A stretch of DNA of 64,000 bases from Pisolithus tinctorius. Lineage: Eukaryota > Basidiomycota > Agaricomycetes > Boletales > Pisolithaceae. A program made the translations under genes and the position numbers. Positions within the stretch are counted from its first letter, which is position 1; every line of letters starts with the position of its first letter. Of the stretch, positions 11,544 to 22,666 are shown one piece after another. Under the pieces are notes generated by a model. It was not told the DNA's origin. It made no database searches and saw only the letters and a program-made list of their open reading frames with translations. The DNA lies in contig JANFAH010000064.1 in NCBI GenBank assembly GCA_024663395.1, forward strand, positions 62,001-126,000. The letters run 5' to 3'.

Positions 11544-14500
11544 TCATACATCGAGATCGACTAGCATGTCGTCGTCGATCCCGCCATCCCCATACTCCTC
11601 CATATCTTCATCACTCTTATGTACTTCTTGTTGCGTCGATATCATTGCTTGCTCTTTCTGTTTCGCCTGTGCCTTCTCCACATCTTCCAGCGTCCACAGC
11701 GACACACCTGTTTGGTTTTCGTTTGGATTCTGTGAAATCGTCCGCATAAATAATTTTGACAGAGTCACCGCCATATCCGTTGACAGATTAGATGCCACTT
11801 CCGTAATGTACTGGTTTATCCACCGAGGTAACTTCGCCCGCTTGTCGGCCCTGGCGAACCGCTAAAATCATTTTAACCACCGCAAGCATCTCGATACCGA
11901 GAGGACGACATACCTTGTCAGCGAAAACCATCAATCCCCAGTCGGTTTTCCCCCGCAGTACACGTCCAACACACTGGGCGGCATTCCGCATAGCGTCGAA
12001 GCCGAGGAACTCTGACTCTCGTATCCGGTAAGCGTCTCGCAAGTACTCAAGCCGCGCCTTTAGAATGCGGCTCTCAGTATATTGATAAGGAACGCTGTTA
12101 TAAATTCAGTTGATTGCTGAATTCCACACTGTTTTCACCTACCCAAACATAATGACTGCTCGACCATAATTGTGATCAAAGTCAATTCCTTCGGACACCT
12201 TGCCACGCGCGACGGACAATAGGACAGCACCTCGGCCGTTGTCGCATGCCTTGAGAAACTAGTTTGTAAAGTAGGTTTGATGGGCACCCATATCAGACTC
12301 ACCCGGCGGTAATTCTCGAGTGCTATACTCGTTTCATTCGCGTCTGGTGTCTCCACGAAAATAAGTTTGTTTTTCCACACTTCGTTCAAAATCCCCTGTG
12401 CAAGGCGGTCAGCTGTCACGAAGCCAACGCTAAAATTGGTTACCATATCGTTCCACGCTGCAACTATCGATTCCATATATAAATAACTAGGGAAGAACGC
12501 GACAATCCCGTCGGGCACGATTTTGCTGTATTCAACAAGAATGCTACCAAAATTCCTGACCACGGCCGGGTCATTTCGCACTTCAAATCGTGAGCTGATG
12601 GCAACTTGATCACTGCCACGGGTAATAACCTAGATAAGGCCCGTTTCGAGTTAGCTGCAGTTGGGGCACAATGAATCACACACCAGTGGTAAAAAGCAAT
12701 TACGTGTCAAGGTCATGGGGTACGTTTCTTGGACAACAGGAGTAAATTGGAGCATTTTGGGGTACATATCCAGTGGGGAAATCGTTCCAGACGTGATAAC
12801 GACGCTGCTGAAGCGTTCAAACACCGGCTTTATCGCGATTGACGGATCAAGGCATCTTCAAGTACAAATCAGAACAACAAAGATCCATACAAGTGGCACA
12901 CTGACGTAAGATGGAAGACCGGGTTTGGGACAGTTGCATTATCAGTTTCAAAAGGTTCGAGTATAAGCAGGAAACCTACTTAGACATTAATGGTTAGACA
13001 CAGTACAAGGCGCTGCAATACTTACCCTTGTCGTAAGTCGCTACGAGAGTGGCAAAACTAGCGACTTTTTGCAGTGCGGAGTGCTCGTCGAGCCGACTGA
13101 GATCCAATGTCCTGATGAGGGATTGGAGGCGCTCCGCACAGAAACTGAATGCACCTCGTAAGCCACTGCGATAGTGGGTAGTTCATATCAGTCCTACCGT
13201 AAAGGTCGCCTTTCAATGTATGTAATGTCCTTGAGGTGTTGCAGAAACGAAACGGGTGTTTCCGCCACAACATGCAACACACGCATTCGAGTCTGCTCAG
13301 GTCCGTCAGTCACACAACGTGACATCTACTGATGCATACGTGCTTTGAGATACTCTACGAAACGCTTGAGAAATGCGACGAAATGTTCTGCCTTCCGTAT
13401 ATTGCCGGGAATTGCCTCTTTTACCAGGTCGTCAGGTAGCACTAGATATCGCAATGATAAGTGGAAGCAATGTCATCTCACGGACATCACTTGCCAGCGT
13501 TCGTCATGAATGCATCCTCCTCAGTGGTCTCGGTTATGGAATCTTGCAAACCCTCGACCAGTTTCGCATATTCGTCCTGTAGTTTAGCGGCATCGGTCTT
13601 CTTAATCCTACAGATTATGAGACGATACTCGCTGTATGCATTGATGGTGACGCACTCCTCGATCCTTTCTCCTAGCTTAGCTACACTTCGCGAGGCAGAG
13701 TCAAGATTTGGTCGAGTGAGGTCTATGCTAAGCGATTCTATGCACACGTTGTCTAAGTGGGGGACGGTTAGCATTGTCCAAATTTAGGCACGTCATAATA
13801 CCAATGTTGTGTGCCTCGTCAAACACGACAATAGCATCCTTCGAAAGTTCTTTCGAAACTTGTTCAGCCACCTTAGGATCCAACAAGTAATGAAAAGAGT
13901 ATATGATCACGTCGACAAAGGGCATCTGTACACTTAGTGAACACCTTCGTGCTCGCTTTATGAGATCCTTCCTGCTCACCATTCTTCGAATCGTGAAGTA
14001 GGGACAAGTGGTATGATCTCGCCCATACTGCAAGACATCGGCGAGTGTCCATATCCCAGAGGGAATAAGATTTCCTGCTTCATAATCCTCCAAATTCTGT
14101 ACAGGTTTAATACTTCTATACTACAAGACGATTCTTATGCAAAACCTACCTCGTGCCACTGACAAAGTTCAACAGAACCAGGATTCGCGCGCCCCTTGGA
14201 ACAAGCAGCGGTGTTGGTTAAATCCCGACATCGAGCGTCGACAACTTTGCCTTTCTTCTCTTTTGAGACCTAGCAACCAAACGCCAACTCAGCTCGGAGA
14301 ACAGAAGGTAGCGATTGGAATGTAAAAATTGTGTGACTACACATACCTCTGGGTGGATGCACAGATTCTTTCGACTAGTCAAGCCAATACCAGTAAATCT
14401 CTCCTCCTTCAGCTTCTCCTCTGGCGTTTCCGTACATTGCACGCGATACTTCATCAGGCGTTTTAGCTCGGTCAAAGCCTTTTCGATTTCGGGCACCGTT

Positions 14501-14937
14501 CGCGAGCAGTATATGAGTTTCCGCTTGGTTGCATGAAACTGTGGTTTTCCGTCGTAAATGAAATGAAATTGAAGTCAAACAACCTAGACCTGCTGGTACG
14601 ACACAATCAAGGACAACAGCGAAACAGTCTTCCCCGTTCCCGAAGGCATCTCGAGGACGCAGTGCCCCTGTAGGAGACGCGTAAGTTTAGTGTCAACCTT
14701 GTCAGTAGCAGAGACAAACAGTTGCATCGAGCGTCCTCTTAAGGTCACACATGTAGGCGAACTGTTCTTTCGGATGGTTCAGAACGTCGAAATGGGCTAC
14801 CATTGGCCCCACCAAAGACCTACCAGGATATATCCTGTCATAAGGAAAGATGATCTGTGAAGCTCGCACCTCGCATCTTAGTTGAGAATGTCTATAAGAG
14901 GGGTACGCACGGGAAGATTGTCTATGAAAAACTTCAT
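11544..14937 (-). CDS. rad3: TFIIH helicase subunit XPD/Rad3
   Basis: 5'-3' DNA helicase of the TFIIH core, acting in nucleotide excision repair and transcription initiation. The start is MKFFIDNLP, with an intron, then [10 protein letters not shown] and [16 protein letters not shown]. Helicase motifs are Walker [15 protein letters not shown] (around 14650) and the DEAH box [10 protein letters not shown] (around 13840). The 4Fe-4S cysteines are partly visible in [26 protein letters not shown] and [12 protein letters not shown]. The C-terminal RecA domain has [29 protein letters not shown] and [20 protein letters not shown]. The acidic tail ends [10 protein letters not shown]. At least ten exons join without a break. 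All catalytic elements are present. Confidence 0.95.
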
Positions 14938-15382
14938 GGCCTTCGACTGTTTGAGAGACGAGTGTGCCGGACAGTCGACACAGGAGACGGAGTGCAGAGT
15001 CCAGCCACGTGACATAATAAGGTGCGTGACTGGAACACGTTTACTAAGCACATAACCTGCCGATACAGACGAGACGAGGCGAAGTCAAAATCAAGCAGAA
15101 TGCTGATCGATGATCGATGATCTCTCGTAGATAGACCGAGTCCACAACGTCAGAATTACACGATCTAAATGTTACACTCAATAGCAATCCGAAACGAAGT
15201 ACAGAAAACTTAAAACGTGTCCAAACAATACAAATGAGGAGAAGCAGCGATGTGTAACAAACTATCCTCAAAAGTCCAAAAATCCATGTCCAAAAGGGTC
15301 TCGTGTCACAATGTTGTCGTATCCATCCAAAGCGTAGTATGATGACGTGAGAACTCCTGGTATGTAGTCATTTCTTCGTGTC
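14938..15382. other. Spacer between rad3 and the GH5 gene
   Basis: This holds the rad3 5' leader and promoter and the 3' end of the GH5 gene, both transcribed leftward. No further gene or repeat was seen. Confidence 0.5.
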
Positions 15383-17731
15383 TTAGTCTGATGCAATGTT
15401 ATTAGCAGTGCTTGATATCACTTGCTGGATACTGTCCGCATTGGAATTGCTATGGCAAGCGACCCGTTAAGTTCCATAGCTTGCGCACGTACACAGAACA
15501 CGCACCTGGAGTAACCATCGTTGGGAGACACGCCAGTCGTATCGTTGCTTTGCGACGTTCCCGTCGAGTCCGAGCTCGGTGTGATCCCAGTAACCCCCGG
15601 AGAGATAGTTGTCCCAGTCTCGGCGGTCAAACTCTCCTGTCCCCACTGTAGTCGAGTGAAGTCAGCACAGCAATTGCACTTTAGCTACGGCGATCGTACC
15701 TGGTACTGGATCATACCAGCCAGATTCAAGGATACACTTGCTGAAAGAATTGCGTGAGCATCAGTATTTGAGTTGGTGACGTTCTGAGATACGTACTACT
15801 CAACCATGTGGAATAGGCATCCGTTTGCTCTTGGTTAGTCGCGCCGTATGCTGTGCAATTTGATCGTATACCATCAACGACCTGAAAGTCCTGGGCACCA
15901 CTATCACGTACTGGTATCCCGTTTTTGGATGGTCACGTCGGATGCTGTGCAAATTGATTGTATACCATCAACGTCTCGACAGTCCTGGGTGCCACTATCA
16001 CGTACAGGTATTAGTCGCATAGGGCGCGGTGGTCATGTTGAAGGGCACGAAGTCGGCCGCGTTGCTCTGTGTGACCAAACCAAACGCTGTCATGATCAAA
16101 GGCTTCCCAACACTACAGAGGGAGGGGACATTCAAGTCATTTGACCGTAATTGGGAAGGATCAACTTACGCAGCAGCAGATTGTGCTTGGTTCGTAATCC
16201 AATCTACACCAGAGTTGACCATATTTTGGTATGAAGATAAACTCGGGTCGCTCGCTGCGTAGGTGTCTTGATCAGGGAACAACTGGAACGTGCCAAAGCT
16301 GATGTCCGGGATATTCAAAATGTCTTGGCTGTCTACTCCGTACGAGCCATCATAGGCAGTACCAACCTCCTGAGACTGCTGACGCCTCGTTGCTGTGACA
16401 AGCTCAGAGAAGGTCACATTAAAAGGCAGTACACACACCTGTGGCAGCCCAACGACCTCTCACACGGATCCCGTCTTCCTTGAGTTTCCCCGCCAGCTTA
16501 GCAGCTCGCCTGTTGAGGCGCCTGGACTCGGCACGCTTGCGCAGAATTTGCTCACTGGAAACAGGAACGCTGCGCTTCTTAGAGCCCGGCGCCGGAGAAG
16601 GCTGTGGGGCTGGGGCTGGATTCAACGGGTAAAGTTTTGCGCAGTCGGTACACATGTACCCCTGGTTTCTGAGATAAATTGAGAATGCAGACCCTTGTCC
16701 AGACGTTGGGTAATGCCTACCCCGAAGAAATGAGATGATTTGGATCGATGGAGCGAATATAAGCAGCCATCGTTGCATGCCACTGGGTTATTGTCTCTGT
16801 TGTGCAGCTACCGCTCATGGGCAACGTGGAGCTGCATCTGTAGTACATGTTAATCAGATCCCTACGATGAAACAGCAAGTTTGAATAACCTGGGGTCATT
16901 TGCGAGTTCCCAACTAAAGACTGCGGGACTGTTCACGTATCGAGTAACCACCTGGGATGTGAAATTTTGGAACGCCTTCACGATCTTTTCATCGGTGTAG
17001 AATTGATCGTGGTATTGAAGGCCAAACTGGCGAACATATAGGTCCATTCCACCTACGAGACCTCAGCAACGTTGCGGAGATATTCCAATTTGACAATTAC
17101 CGTAGTCATTAGAGAGATAGTTACGCGGCAGAGTGATCTCTGTCGTCCCTCCCCGAGCCTGGAGCGAGCTTCCAGTACTATTGGATGCCGTGGGATACCA
17201 GTTATTAGTAAGAGTCATGATAACGTATAGGCCATGCTGTTCAGCCATTTGGATAACCGTATCCAGCTTCTGCAGCCCGTTTGGTCCATCGTTGATGCTG
17301 ACTTTGCCGTTCTGAACCAACTGGAACCAAGTACCATCACTGGGGGTCGTGGTCACATCTGATGATACCTGGTTAGCGCTGGCAAGGACAACATGTATAA
17401 GGCGAACCGTTGAACGCCCAGAGCCTAACAACCTTTGCTCCTATGGCGGAGATGTTTCCCAAAGTGTTCCAGATGTCTTGTTCAGTGTTCAAAACTGGTA
17501 GCCAGTAAGCGTTGGTGCCGACATATCTGAATTTGCTGTGTAGTGTGATGTCAGAGAAAGTCCCAGAAGGAACGCCTGGGAGACAGACCTGCCGTTGACA
17601 ATAAAGGAAGCTCCGTCTGTCTGCACGAATTGACTGGAGCCTCTCTTGGCCGTTGGCGGGGTTGCGATCGCTAGCCCAGAGAGTAACAAGGCAGCCAGGC
17701 CCCAAAGAGTGAACCATCGACGGTCCTTCAT
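15383..17731 (-). CDS. Secreted GH5 (mannanase-like) protein lacking both catalytic glutamates
   Basis: The start MKDRRWFTLWGLAALLLSGL is a signal peptide. The GH5_7-type fold follows: FRYVGTNAYWLPVLNTEQDI, IGAKVVRLWAFNG, HGLYVIMTLTNNWYP, GMDLYVRQFGLQYHDQFYTD, FSWELANDPR, IRSIDPNHLISSG, ILNIPDISFGTFQLFPD and VGKPLIMTAFGLVTQSN. Active mannanases carry NEP (acid/base) and EEFG or EEYG (nucleophile). Here these are NDP (near 16890) and TAFG (near 16090), so hydrolysis is unlikely. Between barrel elements there is a Pro-rich and very basic insert (16441-16640). A 94-base tandem duplication (15848-16011) gives two near-identical 61-nt introns around a 33-nt in-frame cassette. The best last exon reads SNADSIQQVISSTANNIASD before the TAA at 15383-15385. 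A carbohydrate-binding or structural role is inference only. Confidence 0.85.
15848..16011 (-). repeat. 94-base tandem duplication spanning an intron and adjacent exon edge
   Basis: Two copies of about 70 bases, at 15848-15917 and 15942-16011, differ at roughly nine positions and are offset by 94. Each contains a complete 61-nt intron on the minus strand (15945-16005 and 15851-15911), with the same gtacgt donor and gcacag acceptor. The 33 bases between the introns (15912-15944) resemble the start of the downstream exon. Confidence 0.85.
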
Positions 17732-18690
17732 GTCAGCGTCTAAGCACTCCGGGGACGCTCGTGTGGTGGAGGTGAGCTAGGAATCGGGAAGGACGAATAG
17801 CATGGGCCGTTTATGGGTCTTACTTATAGGAGGGAAAGGAGGAAGCCGTGTTGAACGCCTGGGATTGCACGTGTCCTGCAGAGTACAGACACATGCACTG
17901 CCGCAACAGAAGAACATGCGTTACTTTTACTTAAGTATTAGCCGGCATATCAATAGTGTGGCGGTAGTGACTAGTGGCGGCTGCCAACATCGTCATTTAT
18001 CGACAAATAATGGCCAACATGCTGTATTCCAGACATTGAACAGGACGCGGCCCCGCAAGACTCCAGGCACCTTGGGGCCGTATGTATAGCCCATACGGAA
18101 CCTCGTGCGAGAGATTGTTCGTCATCGACCTCTCTTTCAGATCTAGGAAGGGCTCTCAGCTTATCCGACTAGATGAGAGCTTTTAATTAGATTCACGAGA
18201 CTACTCACGCGATCTGCCTATCGTGGCAAGTGCAAGGTTTATATGGCGTCCATTGTTTGTTTTTCTATCGACAAATTCCAAGCCCCGGCTTGCCCCGGGA
18301 CGGCGATTAGCGGGATTTAGTACTCCACTCTGTCTGACCCCTGAGCTGCCTGGACTTACAATTGCTGTAAATATTCAACGATCGTCCTTGGTGGTAGTAA
18401 TGGCCAAAGGAAAGCCATATCCCTGCCATTCATGCCTCCTGTATAGTTGCGCCGGTCGCGGCCCGGTGGCAAGAAATGAACGTTATCTGTCCTCATTGGA
18501 ATGATCGTACGCAAGGTTTGATGTGCACAACCCATTATGTAATTGCCACATTGCGTCACATGAGCTTTTCTCGTCTCCATTGCTTCCCACCTGCGTACCG
18601 GGTACTGAAGCTGAAGTACCGAACGATCAACAGGTACGTTGTCACTGATACCCTAACGCGTGTGCTCAACTTCTTTATACTCAGTAGAGT
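17732..18690. other. Spacer upstream of the GH5 and TPR genes
   Basis: Divergent intergenic region of about 960 bases carrying both promoters. Open frames are short and protein-unlike. I see no recognisable gene, repeat or RNA in it. Confidence 0.5.
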
Positions 18691-20292
18691 ATGGTAGCCT
18701 GCATGTTGAGAGCACGCACAGTCGGTCATTCTGTGCGACCGCCTTCTCTTCCTACCTCCCTACGGTTGCGAAGAGGTCTTCTGTCACAAAACAACGGAAA
18801 GGAATCTCCGCCGCCGCCTCCACCGCAAGACGGGCCTCGCTCTTCCATGTTCATACAGGATCAGTTATCCTACTCTGCCGTATTTGCTCTTGGTTTCTTC
18901 AAGCGGTTTGCTAAGCTCTCCATACTTGGTATCTTCACTCTTGGATTGACTGGTATAGCCGCATTCGAGGGTGCTCACATATGGGTTGAGAACGTTGAGC
19001 TCGCAACGGATAATGATCCCGAGACCAAGCGCTGGGAATGGGACCGTGATGCTGAAAAGTGGGCTGGAGGCGACGCCGGAGGCACGGATCCTGCTCTTGG
19101 ATTCAAAGGCAGACATGCTGTCAGGGCCGCATGGATGTCAGAAAACTGGGGCAGCGGTTCTCGCACTGGCGTCATCAAACATACTGACTCACTGAGTCCT
19201 GGCAGACTCAATATTATCGAAGCCCGCTTAGGGTATGCGGAAGAGTTTTTGACACTTGCCCTCGAGATTGCAGGGGACGTGATTCCGACAGGAAAAATGC
19301 ATCCACGAACCCTCGCTGAGCTGACTACGCGTCATGCTGATGTGCTAGAACGTATGGGGACGAGGGATGCCATTTTCGATGCCCGCTCTGATTATGAAAA
19401 CCTCTGGTTCGGTCTCTCCACGGAAGGGGCTAAAAATTTCCGGGTCGCGTTGAAACTCGGGGACCTCAATTTCCGACTCGGAGAGAACAAGGATGCGCTA
19501 GAGTGGTGGACGCGGACAATTAACATGACGCAGGGAACCCAACAACCCGAAGGCTCTGCGCTGCCTGCTGTTTCACAAATTCTCCCTTCATCTCCGTCAG
19601 CGCAACGCACCCTTGTGTCTACACTGGTTTCACTCTCCGGCTATTATTCCACATCCCATCATTTGAAAGAGGCACAGAAAATACAGGAGGCTGCCCTTTC
19701 TCTGCTGCGATCTACTCCTATCCCTTCCAGCGCATCGCCGACAACACCTCCCCACCTTTTGCACTTATTATACATGCTACATCGGTCCTCACTCATATCA
19801 ATCCATCTTGCTGAAGTCCTCTATGCCTCCCACTCGTCTCGGGAGTCGTCTCTAAGTTATTTGTCCGAAGCGGCGAAATCTGCCGAGAGTGTTGTATTGG
19901 GGCTTTCTGGGAAAGCGGCGCGAAGTTCCAGTCAGGGCGCAGTCAACTCAGAAATACCGCCGCACGGAATATCCCTGTTACCGGCTTTCACGAAATCTAA
20001 TGTCATGCGTAGGCCGGCCAAGGCACTGCTGCGCGACGCTCGACGCACTGCGACGGAGGCATGGAATTTGATGGGGATTCTCAGTGAGGGGGACGACGTC
20101 AGCGACATGCGGAAAGCACTCGACTGCTACGAGCGTGCAATGGCGTGGGCCGGTGTTTCTGCAGCCACGCCGGAGGGGCCTCAGGGATCGGGAGAAGGCA
20201 TGCCAGAGGCAGAGTGGAGGAAACTTTGGGGCAATTACGTGCGGGCCCGCGACGCTGTGAGCGAACAAGGAAGAAATGTCCGAAGTAATTGA
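18691..20292 (+). CDS. Membrane-anchored mitochondrial TPR protein, Mgr3-like
   Basis: Single-exon protein of 533 residues, unusual here where most genes have introns. The N-terminus (MVACMLRARTVGHSVRPPSL, then LRLRRGLLSQ) resembles a presequence. A Pro run and one membrane helix follow (FAKLSILGIFTLGLTGIAAF). The rest is helical, with TPR-like pairs such as GYAEEFLTLALEIAGDV, KLGDLNFRLGENKDALEWWT, HHLKEAQKIQEAALSLLR and DMRKALDCYERAMAWAGV. One N-terminal membrane segment plus TPRs is the layout of yeast Mgr3, the substrate adaptor of the i-AAA protease Yme1. The Mgr3 assignment is inference from architecture. A generic mitochondrial TPR protein is the alternative. Confidence 0.75.
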   Translation: MVACMLRARTVGHSVRPPSLPTSLRLRRGLLSQNNGKESPPPPPPQDGPRSSMFIQDQLSYSAVFALGFFKRFAKLSILGIFTLGLTGIAAFEGAHIWVENVELATDNDPETKRWEWDRDAEKWAGGDAGGTDPALGFKGRHAVRAAWMSENWGSGSRTGVIKHTDSLSPGRLNIIEARLGYAEEFLTLALEIAGDVIPTGKMHPRTLAELTTRHADVLERMGTRDAIFDARSDYENLWFGLSTEGAKNFRVALKLGDLNFRLGENKDALEWWTRTINMTQGTQQPEGSALPAVSQILPSSPSAQRTLVSTLVSLSGYYSTSHHLKEAQKIQEAALSLLRSTPIPSSASPTTPPHLLHLLYMLHRSSLISIHLAEVLYASHSSRESSLSYLSEAAKSAESVVLGLSGKAARSSSQGAVNSEIPPHGISLLPAFTKSNVMRRPAKALLRDARRTATEAWNLMGILSEGDDVSDMRKALDCYERAMAWAGVSAATPEGPQGSGEGMPEAEWRKLWGNYVRARDAVSEQGRNVRSN

Positions 20293-20507
20293 TCATTCGT
20301 GGTGTCGACACCCGCCCCATTCTCAGATGTGATTCCGCAGCCCCTGACTGTAGTTGCAATCCAATCCGGCATCATATGGTATACAGCCTGTCATAGACAC
20401 TCAGTGTACAAACGCGGTACGGCGGACAGGTTTTGATGCGCCGTACATCACGTGACTGATGCGGAAGCAAAGCCCGCCGCTCGTGTCTAATAACAGTCTG
20501 GCTTGCC

Positions 20508-22119
20508 ATGGTTCTGCCACCCCCCAGCCATTCCAGTTATCTTCGTCTGTCTAGTAGATGGCACCGCGTTTGTCTCCCGCCGCGCATTCAAAAATTTCCT
20601 GCAAAGTCTATTTCTATACTTTCACGACCATTTACATTCCATATTGGCGTTAGCTGGGCAGCGAAACCACCGGACCCAAAGATTACACGGTTTCATACAC
20701 CATTCCCCGCCGATTCATGCATTGGAAGATGGAGGGATAGAATGCTAGCCCTTCGCGAAAAGAATGTAAGCAGGGATGCCGGAGAAGACTTCTTCTATGT
20801 CACACAGGTGAGGTGTAGCCGTCCTTCCAGATATTGCGTTAAGATGCTCAGCACCGGTCCGCTCCCGGATCCCGTTTAAGATGCACAATGGCTCGGTAGG
20901 TAAGCATCCTTGGGGTCCGTCCTCCTTGTCTTATGCGAGTCGCTACTATGTGCAGGGCGTTGCTTTTGGTATAGCTGACGGAGTTGGCGGTTGGATAGAC
21001 TCCGGAGTCGATCCGTCACTCTTTGCGCAGTCACTGATGTACTATGCACATCGTTCCTCCCGTGATTCGTGGGCTGGGGAACCTGAATTTGACCCAACGC
21101 AAGATCAACAGGAACGCAATCAGGTGGACGGGCGAGAGTTAACACCATACCAATGTCTGGATCTTGCGTACCATGGCGTACTACGAGATAACCTTGTAGA
21201 AGCTGGTATGTCGGCCACATTTCTTGCTGCTCATTTTGCGTACCCAATACATTTACAGGATCTAGCACCGCCTGTTTGGTTAGTCTGAACGCTGCTTCTG
21301 GCGTTTTACGAGCCGCTAAGTGAGTACTTGATGACCGATTCAACCGCGTGCTTCATGTGCATCCATTTGTCAGCTTAGGCGACAGCGGCTTCATGATTAT
21401 TCGTTCGTCAGCCATAATACATAGACAACCAACGCAGACGCATTTCTTCAATTGTCCTTTGTGAGCTGGCCTAGATCATATCACCGTCGTTCATCTGACA
21501 ACTTCCCGAAGACAGCTTACGAAGTTACCTCCATCGACCAATGCCGATATGCATTATATTGACCTACCTGATGCAGCCGCGGAGTACGAAGCGAAGCTCA
21601 GAGATGGTGACATTGTGGTCGCATATGTAAATACCTTTGTTTCCTTTTCTGTGGTACTTTGTCTGATGAGCTCGAAGACCGATGGACTATCAGATAATGT
21701 GTTTCCTAGAGATATTGTAACAATCTGCTCGCTGGTCGCTCGCTCCGTGCATTCGGAAAGTGAACAAGTACAGGCCATGGCAGACGCCATAGTTCATTAC
21801 GCCCGGACTTGCATGCGAGATCAGAAGAGGGTGAGCCCTTTTGAGCGTGCGTGCCATTCTCCCGATTTCTCTCGAATCGGACGAACTAAGATGCACATAC
21901 TACCATCAGGGGAAGCTAGCCGAGAAGGCTTGCTCTTTCGTGGGGGGGTACGTCCACATGTCCTGCATCATGACCAGTGTTTGATTAATTATATTTCTTC
22001 CTTCAATAGAAAATTGACGAGTGAGTGGATTTTGCTATTCAGTTTAAAGTCATCTTCGGTTAAACACAGTTGGTTGTAGTGTCACAGTAGTCACGGCGCT
22101 GGTTCGCGAGACACCATAG
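20508..22119 (+). CDS. ptc7: Mitochondrial PP2C-type protein phosphatase (Ptc7-like)
   Basis: Metal-dependent Ser/Thr phosphatase of the Ptc7/Azr1 family, which in yeast acts in mitochondria on coenzyme Q biosynthesis. The N-terminus (MVLPPPSHSSYLRLSSRWHR) is basic and presequence-like. About nine exons join as follows: DAGEDFFYVTQ, MHNGS, GVAFGIADGVGGWIDSGVDP, TACLVSLNAASGVLRAANLG, DSGFMIIRSSAIIHRQPTQT, DLPDAAAEYEAKLRDGDIVV, AYTDGLSDNVFPRDI and KIDDVTVVTALVRETP. The acidic metal-binding motifs DGVGGW, LGDSG, TDGLSDNV and DDVTVV are all present, so activity is expected. The last intron ends at the tag before the TGTCACAG exon, giving a stop at 22117-22119. The gene converges on FKS1. Confidence 0.9.
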
Positions 22120-22666
22120 CGTTGGTGCCAGATCATTCGATCATCATTGCATCATCATCATCCTGTGGAGCTCGGCATTCAACCAATTCTTACAAGCTGA
22201 TGGCTCGATTGTTGGACATCGCCTGTTCCGCACCAGAGACATTTTACATAAGATATACCTATGTAGTGATCTTCAAGCTAGTCTAGTGTTGTGTAGGTAG
22301 TGCGTATCAATTTTGATGACACAGGGTAAAGCTTACCTACATGTCGTAAGCAGCCTGTCATTCCTTCTGATGGTCTCAGCTGTTACCACATAGCGTTCGT
22401 TGAACTTCTCAGGAGTCCAGAGTTCAGCTTCTGGTGTGTACATAGCGCAATCCAAATCCAACGTTCCAACTTCAGCTAGAATCAGCTCAATTATGTCCTT
22501 CTATGATACATCACGAACACCGAGTTTGTAACCGGGATATACGACAATGACTACGGCACCAGTGCGAAGTAATAAGATGCGATTTACTGAGGGCTGCTAA
22601 AGAAAACCAACGCTGCACGAGTGGCAGGCAAGGCCAAGAGCAGAGGGGTATGCAATGAACGTGCCA
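22120..22666. other. Convergent spacer between ptc7 and FKS1
   Basis: This holds the 3' ends of two converging genes. No coding stretch or repeat is supported. Confidence 0.5.
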
